Made by a program: the position numbers and the translations under genes
DNA from: Hyphomicrobiales bacterium
GTDB lineage: Bacteria; Pseudomonadota; Alphaproteobacteria; Rhodospirillales; JACKKN01
Direction: 5' to 3'
Assembly: GCA_024236415.1 (NCBI GenBank)
Contig: JACKKN010000005.1
Location: 276,838 to 340,837, forward strand
Length of the DNA: 64,000 nt
Part shown: positions 1 to 7,366 of the stretch, piece by piece
How the letters are laid out: every line of letters starts with the position of its first letter
Numbering within the stretch: position 1 is the first letter of the stretch
Notes under the pieces: generated by a model
Database searches by the model: none
What the model saw: only the letters and a program-made list of their open reading frames with translations
Told to the model about the DNA's origin: nothing

Positions 1-420
1 GACCGCGCCGACGTGGTGGTGGACCCCCTGATCATGCCCGTCGGCGCGCTGGAAGGCGCCGGGCGCCAGGCCCTGCACCTGATCCGCCGCCTGCGCGAGG
101 AGTTGCAGGTGAACACCACCTGCGGCGCGTCCAACGCGTCGTTCGGCCTGCCCAACCGGCACGGCCTGAACTCGGCCTTCCTGTCCATGGCCATCGGCGC
201 CGGCATGACATCGGCCATCGCCAACCCCCTGCACGAGCCCGAGATGGCCGGCGTCATGGGCGCCGACGTGATCATGGGCCACGACCCCAACTGCGCGCGC
301 TGGATCCGCCGCTTCCGCGACCCCGAGGGCGGCGCCGGGGCCGGTGGCGCCGGCGGCGGCGAGCGGCGCCGGCGCGGCGGCCGCGAGGGCCGGCGCCGGG
401 GCGGAGCCGAGGTTGGCTGA
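1..420 (+). CDS. Methyltetrahydrofolate--corrinoid methyltransferase, 3' part only
   Basis: The frame is open from base 1, so the gene starts before the window; about 139 residues remain. The visible part (VNTTCGASNASFGLPNR, then LNSAFLSMAIGAGMTSAIANP and a closing MGHDPN) matches the C-terminal half of the pterin-binding TIM barrel of MtvC/MetH-type methyltransferases, which move a methyl group between tetrahydrofolate and a corrinoid protein. The last 30 residues are low-complexity Gly/Arg and are probably a disordered tail. The next gene overlaps its stop and encodes the kind of protein that reactivates corrinoid proteins, which supports the call. Its usual partners, the corrinoid protein and a substrate methyltransferase, would lie upstream and cannot be seen. 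Confidence 0.75.
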   Translation, partial: DRADVVVDPLIMPVGALEGAGRQALHLIRRLREELQVNTTCGASNASFGLPNRHGLNSAFLSMAIGAGMTSAIANPLHEPEMAGVMGADVIMGHDPNCARWIRRFRDPEGGAGAGGAGGGERRRRGGREGRRRGGAEVG

Positions 421-2428
421 CGACGGCGTCGATATCGTCTTCACCCCGTCGGGGCGGCGCGGGCGGGTGGCCCGCGGCACCTCGGTCCTGGACGCGGCGC
501 GGGCGCTGGGCGTGGACGTGGACTCGGTCTGCGGCGGGCGCGGCATCTGCGGCCGCTGCCAGGTGCACCTGGCCGAGGGCGACTTCCCCCAGATGGGCAT
601 CGTCAGCGGCCCCGCCAGCCTGGACCCCCTGACCGAACCCGAGGCCCGCTTCGACGCGCGCCGCGGCCTGAAGCCGGGCCGTCGCCTGGGCTGCCACGCG
701 CGCCTGCGGGGCGACGCGGTGGTCGACGTGCCGCCCGAGAGCCAGGTCCACAAGCAGGTGGTGCGCAAGCGCGCCGACGCCCGCCCGGTGGAGATGGACC
801 CGGCCATCCGCCTGCATTACGTCGAGGTGGAAAAGCCCGACATGCACCGCCCCAGCGGCGACTTCGAGCGCCTGGCCCAGGCCCTGTCCGGGCAGTGGGG
901 CCTGGACGACCTGGCCGAGATCGACATCCGGTCCCTGCACCGCCTGCAGGCAGTGCTGCGCCAGGGCGACTGGAAGGTCACCGTGGCCGTGCACCGGGGC
1001 GTGCGCATCACCAAGGTCTGGCCCGGGTTCCACGACCGCGCCTATGGCATCGCCTGCGACGTGGGCTCGACCACCATCGCCGCGCACCTGTGCGACCTGT
1101 CCACCGGCGAGGTGCTGGCGTCGGACGGGATCATGAACCCGCAGATCCGCTTCGGCGAGGACCTGATGAGCCGGGTCAGCTACGTGATGATGAACCCGGG
1201 CGGCGAGGCCGAGCTGACCGCCGCCGTGCGCGGCGCCGTGGACGGCCTGGCCCGCGCCGTGTACGACCAGGCGGGGGTGGACGGCGGCGACGTCCTGAAC
1301 CTGACCCTGGTGGGCAACCCCATCATGCACCACCTGCTGCTGGGCCTGGACCCGACCGAGCTGGGCCAGGCGCCCTTCGCCCTGGCCACCAATGCCGCCC
1401 TGACCCTGTGGGCCACCGAGCTGGACCTGGAGAACGTCCATCCCGACGCCCGGGTCTACGTCCTGCCCTGCATTGCCGGCCACGTGGGCGCCGACACCGC
1501 CGGGGTGGTCCTGTCCGAGGGGCCGCACCTGGCCGACGAGCTGACCCTGATCGTCGACGTGGGCACCAACGCCGAGATCGTACTGGGCAACCGCGACCGC
1601 CTGCTGGCCGCCTCCTCGCCCACCGGCCCGGCCTTCGAGGGGGCGCAGATCAGTTGCGGCCAGCGCGCCGCGCCCGGCGCCATCGAGCGGTTCCGCATCG
1701 ACCGTGCCACCCTGGAGCCGCGGTTCAAGGTCATCGGCTGCGACCTGTGGTCGGACGACCCCGGGTTCGACGCCGCCGTGGCGGCGACCGGGGTCACCGG
1801 CATCTGCGGCTCGGGCATCATCGAGGCCCTGGCCGAGATGTTCCTGGCCGGGGTGATGACCGCCGACGGGGTCATCGACGGCGCCGCGGCGGCGCGCACC
1901 GCCCGCGTGCAGGCCGACGGGCGCACCTACAGCTACGTGGTGCGCGAGGGCGGCGGCATCGACATCCGCATCACCCAGAACGACGTGCGCGCCATCCAGC
2001 TGGCCAAGGCGGCGCTGTACGCCGGCGCCCGCCTGCTGATGGACACCCTGGGGGTGGACGAGGTGCAGCGCATCGTCCTGGCCGGGGCCTTCGGCAGCCA
2101 CATCGACCCCACCTACGCCCTGGTCCTGGGCATGGTTCCCGACTGCCCGCCGGACAAGGTGACCTCGGCCGGCAACGCCGCCGGCGCCGGGGCCCGCATC
2201 GCCCTGCTGAACCAGGGCGCGCGGCAGGAGATCGAGCGCGTGGTGCGCACCATCGAGAAGGTGGAGACGGCGGTGGAGCCCCGGTTTCAGGAGCACTTCG
2301 TGCAGGCCATGGCCTTCCCCCACAAGACCGCGCCGTACCCGCACCTGGCGGCGGCCGTGGACCTGCCGCAACCGCGCCCGCCCGGCGGCGACGACGGCCC
2401 GCGCCGGCGACGCCGGCGGCGGGACTGA
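413..2428 (+). CDS. RamA-like corrinoid activation protein (2Fe-2S ferredoxin domain plus ASKHA/DUF4445 domain)
   Basis: About 671 residues. The N-terminus is a plant-type 2Fe-2S domain with Cys40, Cys46, Cys49 (CGGRGICGRC) and Cys94. The rest is an ASKHA-fold ATPase with phosphate loops IACDVGSTTIAAH and LIVDVGTNAEIVLG. Proteins of this architecture reductively reactivate Co(II) corrinoid proteins with ATP, which fits the corrinoid methyltransferase just upstream. I chose the TTG at 413 because GGAG lies 6 bases before it and the ferredoxin fold starts there. A GTG at 344 is in frame but would only add an Ala-rich stretch. The start overlaps the previous stop, so the two are translationally coupled. 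The final Arg-rich tail (RRRRRRRD) is probably disordered. Confidence 0.85.
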   Translation: MADDGVDIVFTPSGRRGRVARGTSVLDAARALGVDVDSVCGGRGICGRCQVHLAEGDFPQMGIVSGPASLDPLTEPEARFDARRGLKPGRRLGCHARLRGDAVVDVPPESQVHKQVVRKRADARPVEMDPAIRLHYVEVEKPDMHRPSGDFERLAQALSGQWGLDDLAEIDIRSLHRLQAVLRQGDWKVTVAVHRGVRITKVWPGFHDRAYGIACDVGSTTIAAHLCDLSTGEVLASDGIMNPQIRFGEDLMSRVSYVMMNPGGEAELTAAVRGAVDGLARAVYDQAGVDGGDVLNLTLVGNPIMHHLLLGLDPTELGQAPFALATNAALTLWATELDLENVHPDARVYVLPCIAGHVGADTAGVVLSEGPHLADELTLIVDVGTNAEIVLGNRDRLLAASSPTGPAFEGAQISCGQRAAPGAIERFRIDRATLEPRFKVIGCDLWSDDPGFDAAVAATGVTGICGSGIIEALAEMFLAGVMTADGVIDGAAAARTARVQADGRTYSYVVREGGGIDIRITQNDVRAIQLAKAALYAGARLLMDTLGVDEVQRIVLAGAFGSHIDPTYALVLGMVPDCPPDKVTSAGNAAGAGARIALLNQGARQEIERVVRTIEKVETAVEPRFQEHFVQAMAFPHKTAPYPHLAAAVDLPQPRPPGGDDGPRRRRRRRD

Positions 2429-2484
2429 CCGGGCCCGCGTCCGGCCTTGCCCGCCGGGCGGAATTCGCGCAAGCTCCGCCCCCC

Positions 2485-3270
2485 ATGATCGTCGAAATCC
2501 TGTCCAAGGTCCTGGCCACCGGGACCATCGTGCTGGCCCTGTCGCTGGTGGCTGAGCGCCTGAGCACGCGCCTGGCCGGGCTGGTCAGCGGCGCGCCGCT
2601 GGGCACCCTGCTGGTGTTCTCGTTCCTGGCCCTGACCAAGGACGGCGACTTCATCGCCGCCACCGTGCCGCACGGCCTGGCGGCGCTGCTGGGCACCCTG
2701 GCCTTCACCTTCGGCTACCACCTGGGCATCGGCGCCGGCGGGCGGCTGGAACTGCCGGCGGCGACGCTGTGCGGCCTGGCCGGGTACGCCGCCGTGGCCC
2801 TGGCGTTCGAGCCGGTGGACATCTCCATGCCCGTGGCCCTGGCCCTGGCCCTGGCCGGGATCGCCGTCACCACCCGGCTGTTCCGGCGCATCGAGACCGT
2901 CGCCGTGCTGCGCGCGGTGCGCCTGACGCCCTGGGTCTTGACCCTGCGCGCCGGGCTGGCGGCGGTGGTCGTGGTGGCGGTCATCGCCGTCGCCGAATGG
3001 GGCGGCACGGCGGTGACCGGGGTGCTGCTGGGTTTCCCTATGACCCTGTGGCCCACCTACCTGATCGTGCACGCCACCTACGGCCGCGGGCCGGTGCGCA
3101 CCATGATCCGCAACTTCCCCCTGGGCCTGGGCGGGCTGGTGACCTTCCTGGTGGTGGTCTACTTCACGGCGCCGGATCTGGGGCCCTACCCCGCCATCGG
3201 GCTTGGCCTGGCGGCGGCGCTGGCCTACCTGGCGCTGCTGTCCAAGCTGACCCAGCGGCGGCCCGGCTAG
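2485..3270 (+). CDS. Polytopic inner-membrane protein, function unknown
   Basis: 261 residues, almost entirely hydrophobic, with about eight predicted membrane helices separated by short charged loops (for example RLFRRIETVAVLRAVR near the middle). I do not recognise a named family. The size and even spacing of helices resemble small DUF-type integral membrane proteins or a duplicated four-helix permease. It lies 56 bases after the RamA-like gene on the same strand, so it may share its transcript. Its TAG stop overlaps the stop of the convergent GlxA-type regulator by a few bases. A transport role for methylated amines or betaines is possible only by context. Confidence 0.7.
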   Translation: MIVEILSKVLATGTIVLALSLVAERLSTRLAGLVSGAPLGTLLVFSFLALTKDGDFIAATVPHGLAALLGTLAFTFGYHLGIGAGGRLELPAATLCGLAGYAAVALAFEPVDISMPVALALALAGIAVTTRLFRRIETVAVLRAVRLTPWVLTLRAGLAAVVVVAVIAVAEWGGTAVTGVLLGFPMTLWPTYLIVHATYGRGPVRTMIRNFPLGLGGLVTFLVVVYFTAPDLGPYPAIGLGLAAALAYLALLSKLTQRRPG

Positions 3271-4235
3271 CGGACCTGGCGGCGGTCCTCGCTGGGGGTG
3301 TGGCCGAAGTGCTCGCGGTAGCACTTGGAGAAGTGGGACGCGGACACGAAGCCGCAGGCGAGCGCCACGCTGAGGATCGGCAGGCTGGTCTGCGACAGCA
3401 GGAAGCGGGCCCGATCGAGGCGCAGTTTCAGGTAGTAGCGCGCCGGCGCCTTGTACAGGTACTTGCGGAACAGGCGCTCCAGTTGCCGGGTCGACAGGCC
3501 GACCCCCTCGGCCAGATCGCCGCAGGACAGCGGCGCCTCCAGGTTCTCCTCCATGCGCGAGATCACCGCCAGCAGCTTGGGGTGCGAGACGCCCAGGCGC
3601 GCGCGCAGGGCCATGCGCTGGCCCTCGGTGCCCTCCCGGATCCGATGGTGGATCATCATGTCCGCCACCTCGGCGGCCAGGTCGTGGCCGTTCTGCATGG
3701 CGATCAGCGACAGCATCATGTCCAGCGCCGCGGTACCGCCGGCGCAGGTGAAGCGGTTGCGGTCGATCTCGTACAGCTCGGCGGTGGCGTCGATGTCGGG
3801 GAATTCCTCCTGGAAGCCGGCCAGGTTCTCCCAGTGGATGGTGCAGCGGTAGCCGTCCAGCAGCCCGGCCCGGGCCAGCACGTAGGACCCGGTGCACAGC
3901 GCGCCGATGCTGGCCCCGTGGGTGGCCAGCCGGCGCAGGCGCGACAGCAGGGCCTTGGGCACCTGGTCCTGGACGTTGACCCCGGCGCAGACCACCACCG
4001 CCGGCAGGGCGTCCAGGTCCGCGAGCGCGCCGTTCACCACCACCTGGATGCCGTTGCTGGCCGGCACCGGGCCGCCGTCCAGGGAGAAGGCGGGCCAGTC
4101 GTAGATGCGCGCGCCCTTGATGCGGTTGGCCAGGCGCAGGCACTCGACGGCCGAGGTATGGGCGATCATGGAGAATTCGGGAACCAGGAAGAACCCGATG
4201 CGGTGCGTCGCAACGTCGTTGACGATCCTGTTCAT
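3267..4235 (-). CDS. GlxA/GbdR-like transcriptional regulator (DJ-1/PfpI domain plus AraC HTH)
   Basis: 322 residues from the ATG at 4235. Residues about 10-190 form a DJ-1/PfpI-type domain (GFFLVPEFSMIAHTSAVE opening, CTGSYVLARAGLLDG in the middle). Residues about 215-318 carry the double helix-turn-helix of AraC proteins (LSCGDLAEGVGLSTRQLERLF and ILSVALACGFVSASHFSKCYR). This is the layout of GbdR, CdhR and related activators of glycine betaine, dimethylglycine and carnitine catabolism. Next to corrinoid methyl-transfer genes, a role in sensing a methylated amine or betaine is a reasonable inference. The gene converges on the membrane protein gene with overlapping stops. Confidence 0.8.
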   Translation of the reverse strand: MNRIVNDVATHRIGFFLVPEFSMIAHTSAVECLRLANRIKGARIYDWPAFSLDGGPVPASNGIQVVVNGALADLDALPAVVVCAGVNVQDQVPKALLSRLRRLATHGASIGALCTGSYVLARAGLLDGYRCTIHWENLAGFQEEFPDIDATAELYEIDRNRFTCAGGTAALDMMLSLIAMQNGHDLAAEVADMMIHHRIREGTEGQRMALRARLGVSHPKLLAVISRMEENLEAPLSCGDLAEGVGLSTRQLERLFRKYLYKAPARYYLKLRLDRARFLLSQTSLPILSVALACGFVSASHFSKCYREHFGHTPSEDRRQVR

Positions 4236-4323
4236 GACCCCGCCGCCCGCTCCCACGGATCCAGGGTTGCGCCTCAGCGACTTAACCGCGAAGGGTTGGA
4301 CCTGTCAAACACGGCGTGCGGAC

Positions 4324-5301
4324 TCAGCCGGGGTCGTGTCCTGAACCGGGGTCGGCGACGGCCAGGCGCGCCGCCCGGCGCGCGGCCTCGGCGTAGTCCA
4401 TCTCGCCGCGCAGCACGGCCTCGCACAGGGCGTCCACGGCCTCGCCGCGCAGGCCCTGGACCCCGGCGCGCACCTGTTCGGCCGCCGTGGCCGCCAGCAG
4501 CTTGTGCATGCGCCCCCGGGCGGCGTGGACCCGCGCCGCCGCCGGCAGGCGGGCGAAGTGCTCGGCCGCCTTGGCCACCAGATCGGCCGTGCCGTCGCCG
4601 GTGGTGGCGACGGTGCGCATGACCGGCACCTCCCAGCCGTCGCGCCGGCGCGCGCGCATGGCGTCGCGCAACTGCCGCTCGGTGCGGTCGGCCAGCGGCA
4701 TGTCGGCCTTGTTGACCACCAGGATGTCGGCGATCTCCAGAATGCCGGCCTTGACCGCCTGAATCTCGTCGCCCAGGCCCGGGGCGCAGACCACGACCAC
4801 GGTCTGGGCGATCTCCATGATCTCGACCTCGGACTGGCCGGTGCCCACGGTCTCGACGATGATGGCGTCCATGCCGGCGGCGTCCATCACGTCCACCACC
4901 CGCGCCGCCGCCCGCGACAGGCCGCCCAGGTGCCCGCGCGAGGCCAGCGAGCGGACGAACACGCCGTCGTCGTTGCCGTGCTCGGACATGCGGATGCGGT
5001 CGCCCAGGATGGCGCCGCCGCTGAACGGGCTGGACGGGTCCACCGCCACCACGCCGACCTTCCTGTCCTGGCCGCGCAGTTCGCGCACCACGGCGTTGAC
5101 CAGGGTCGACTTGCCGGCCCCGGGGGCCCCGGTGATGCCGATCAGCTGCGCCCGCCCGACCTGGCCATAGATGGTCTGCAGCACGGCGGCGGCGTCGGCG
5201 CGGTCGTTCTCCACCGCCGTGATGGCCCGGGCCAGGGCGACCCGGTTGCCGGACAGCAGGTTGTCCCGGTAGTAGTCGGCGTTGCGGGCCTGTGCCGCCA
5301 T
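4324..5301 (-). CDS. meaB: MeaB/ArgK-type GTPase, chaperone of a B12-dependent acyl-CoA mutase
   Basis: 325 residues, the usual MeaB length. The P-loop GAPGAGKST sits at about residues 58-66, followed by VVAVDPSSPFSGGAILGDR and the GTP-specificity motif NKAD. MeaB proteins gate loading of adenosylcobalamin into, and rescue of, methylmalonyl-CoA-type mutases. It is the last gene of the block 9086-4324, whose first two genes encode the mutase subunits, so the partner is almost certainly that mutase. The gap to the TetR gene upstream is only 31 bases. Confidence 0.9.
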   Translation of the reverse strand: MAAQARNADYYRDNLLSGNRVALARAITAVENDRADAAAVLQTIYGQVGRAQLIGITGAPGAGKSTLVNAVVRELRGQDRKVGVVAVDPSSPFSGGAILGDRIRMSEHGNDDGVFVRSLASRGHLGGLSRAAARVVDVMDAAGMDAIIVETVGTGQSEVEIMEIAQTVVVVCAPGLGDEIQAVKAGILEIADILVVNKADMPLADRTERQLRDAMRARRRDGWEVPVMRTVATTGDGTADLVAKAAEHFARLPAAARVHAARGRMHKLLAATAAEQVRAGVQGLRGEAVDALCEAVLRGEMDYAEAARRAARLAVADPGSGHDPG

Positions 5302-5332
5302 GTCGTCGTATCCCCCCTCGGGCGTTGGTGGT

Positions 5333-5938
5333 TCAGGCGCCGGGCCGTTCCAGCTGACGGCGCAGGTAGCCCAGGAACGTGCGGGCGATGCCGGCCGGCG
5401 GCTCGGCCCCGGGCCGGTACCAGGTGAAGGACCAGTTCATGGACCCCAGCAGCATCAGCCGCAGGTCGCGCCGGTCCACGTCCGGCGGCAGGTCCAGATC
5501 GTCCAGCAGGGTCGCGAAGATGCCCTCGTAGGCGTCGCGCATGCGGGTGATGCGGCCGCGCGTGGTGTCGGTTTCCCGCGGCAGCTCGCGCATGACGGCC
5601 TGGAAGAACACGCCGCCCTCCAGCAGCGCCGTCAGGTGGGCGATGCAGGCCGCCTCCAGGCGCTTCCACGGCCCGCTGACGCCGTCCAGCGCCCCGGTCA
5701 CGGCCTCGGTAATGCGGCGCATGCCCTCCTCGTGGACGGCCACCAGCATCTCGGCCTTGGACGGGAAATGGTAGTAGATGGAGCCCGGCTGCATGCCGGC
5801 GTCGGACGCGATGTCGCGCATGGACGCGGCGGCGAAGCCCTGGTGCAGGAACCGCCGCGCCGCAGCCTCCAGCAGCTTCTCGCGGCGGTTGCCCTGCCGC
5901 TGTACCACTTTCCTCTCGGCCCGAAGTGCCTGCGCCAT
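5333..5938 (-). CDS. TetR-family transcriptional regulator of the mutase locus
   Basis: 201 residues. The N-terminal TetR helix-turn-helix is clear: RREKLLEAAARRFLHQG, then MRDIASDAGMQPGSIYYHF and PSKAEMLVAVHEE. The C-terminal ligand domain is typical of acyl-CoA-responsive TetR proteins but carries no diagnostic motif. It lies inside the mutase block, between the dehydrogenase and MeaB genes. Two similar palindromes upstream of the mutase and thiolase genes (9144-9159 and 9268-9283) are probable operators, so I infer that it represses both divergent transcripts until an acyl-CoA inducer appears. Confidence 0.85.
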   Translation of the reverse strand: MAQALRAERKVVQRQGNRREKLLEAAARRFLHQGFAAASMRDIASDAGMQPGSIYYHFPSKAEMLVAVHEEGMRRITEAVTGALDGVSGPWKRLEAACIAHLTALLEGGVFFQAVMRELPRETDTTRGRITRMRDAYEGIFATLLDDLDLPPDVDRRDLRLMLLGSMNWSFTWYRPGAEPPAGIARTFLGYLRRQLERPGA

Positions 5939-6008
5939 GAAGGTCCTGTCCCTGGTCCGCTCCTGGGGGCGGGGTTTACGCCATCATCCGCCGGGGCGCA
6001 ACGCCCGC

Positions 6009-6929
6009 CTACTTCTTCGCCGGCCTGGGCGGCCGCTCGGCGCCCAGGAAGTCGTACCAGCCGCCGCGGCTGCCGGGTTTCAGCTTGGGGTTGCCGCGGT
6101 AGCCGGCCAGGAACACCTTGCGCGCCAGAGGCGGGATGGCATAGCGCTCGCCGCAGGTTTCGAACAGGTATTCCTGGGCGTGGTAGAAGGAATCGAAGCT
6201 GGCGGTGTCGTCCAGCAGCTCGAACACCCCCATGGGCCAGCCCAGGCCGGTCTTGCACATCTCATCCACCTCGGCCGGGCCGGCGATGCCCAGCTCGACC
6301 AGCCGGATGGCTTCGGCCAGGAAGTTGTTGATGAAGCGGGTCATGAAGAACCCGGGCGCGTCCTTGACCACCACCGGCTTCTTGCCGATGGCCGCCAGGT
6401 AGGCCACCACCCGGTCGAGCGCCGCGGGGTCGGTCAGCTCGCTGCGCCCGACCTCGATCAGGGGCATGACGTTGGAGGGGTAGAACCAGTGGGTGCCCAC
6501 CAGGCGCCCGGGGTTCTCCAGTTGCGCCGCCAGTTCGGAGATCATGATCGACGAGGTGTTGGACGCGAACACGGCGTCGACGGCGGCGTGGTTTTCGGCC
6601 AGGCGCAGGGTCTCCTGCTTCAGGTCCACCACCTCGGGGATGGTCTCGAACACCAGGTCGGCGCCGTCCAGCCCGGCGGCATAGTCCGTGGTGCCCGACA
6701 GGCGGCCCTGGATCTCGGCCGCCTTGTCGGCGTCCAGGCGCCCCTTCTCCACCGCCCGCTTGAGGCCGAAGGGCCCGTTCTCGATCAGGTCCAGGCCGTG
6801 CTGCACCGTTTCGTCGCGGCGCGAGATGATGGTCACGTGGGCGCCGCTGCCCTGCAGGCAGGCCAGCGCGATGCCGTGCCCCATGAGCCCGCCGCCGCCC
6901 AAAATGGCGACGCGGCTGAAGCCGCTCAT
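6009..6929 (-). CDS. 3-hydroxyacyl-CoA dehydrogenase (3-hydroxybutyryl-CoA dehydrogenase family)
   Basis: 306 residues. The Rossmann start VAILGGGGLMGHGIALACL binds NAD(P). SNTSSIMISELA and the catalytic-His segment GTHWFYPSNVMPLIEV are typical of the family, and the C-terminal domain ends with GLGWPMGVFELLDD and RGGWYDF. It should oxidise an L-3-hydroxyacyl-CoA to the 3-keto form in the cytoplasm. The start overlaps the B12 subunit stop by 4 bases, so it is translationally coupled to the mutase. It would therefore act on the rearranged CoA ester and feed the thiolase across the divergent promoter. Confidence 0.87.
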   Translation of the reverse strand: MSGFSRVAILGGGGLMGHGIALACLQGSGAHVTIISRRDETVQHGLDLIENGPFGLKRAVEKGRLDADKAAEIQGRLSGTTDYAAGLDGADLVFETIPEVVDLKQETLRLAENHAAVDAVFASNTSSIMISELAAQLENPGRLVGTHWFYPSNVMPLIEVGRSELTDPAALDRVVAYLAAIGKKPVVVKDAPGFFMTRFINNFLAEAIRLVELGIAGPAEVDEMCKTGLGWPMGVFELLDDTASFDSFYHAQEYLFETCGERYAIPPLARKVFLAGYRGNPKLKPGSRGGWYDFLGAERPPRPAKK

Positions 6930-7366
6930 GCCGGGCCTCCGAACTCGGCGCGGATCAGGTCGATGGCGTCCTCGGCCGTGGTGCCGGGGCCGAACACGGC
7001 CTTGACGCCCCAGTCCTTCAGCACCGCCTCGTCGTCGGCGGGGATGACGCCGCCGCCGATCAGGATCACGTCCTCCAGGCCGTTTTCCTTCAGCCCGGCG
7101 ATCAGGTCCTCGAACACCGGCATGTGGCCGCCGGCCGAGGTCGAGACGCCGATCACCTGCACATCCTCCTCGACCGCCGTGTTGATGATCTCTGACGGCA
7201 GCAGGAAGTTGGAGAAGATGACCTCGAACCCGGCGTCGCGGAACTTGCGTGCCACCAGCCGGACCCCGCGGTCGTGGCAGTCGTGGGTCGGCTTGGCCAG
7301 CAGCACGCGCACGGCCTCGCCCAGCTTGGGGGCTTCGGGGGTGGTCGTTTGGACCTCAGTATTCAT
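6926..7366 (-). CDS. Acyl-CoA mutase small subunit, cobalamin-binding
   Basis: 146 residues, a stand-alone B12-binding domain. The base-off/His-on motif is intact: DCHDRG (D-x-H-x-x-G), then a Ser/Leu stretch SNFLLPS and the GGG of ILIGGGVIP. It closely follows the C-terminal domain of methylmalonyl-CoA mutase (GISTLAAGH corresponds to GVSTSAGGH here). The large subunit stop overlaps its start by 11 bases. Split mutases of this kind include isobutyryl-CoA and 2-hydroxyisobutyryl-CoA mutases. Cofactor binding therefore looks normal, in contrast to the unusual active site of the large subunit. Confidence 0.9.
   Translation of the reverse strand: MNTEVQTTTPEAPKLGEAVRVLLAKPTHDCHDRGVRLVARKFRDAGFEVIFSNFLLPSEIINTAVEEDVQVIGVSTSAGGHMPVFEDLIAGLKENGLEDVILIGGGVIPADDEAVLKDWGVKAVFGPGTTAEDAIDLIRAEFGGPA

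Noticed and set aside
272..2371. Very long open frame on the minus strand opposite the RamA-like gene
   Set aside because: Composition is His/Gly/Gln-rich with no domain; it is the GC-driven shadow of a clear gene. The same holds for other long antisense frames, such as those opposite glmS, carB, rpoD and the cysteine-rich protein gene.
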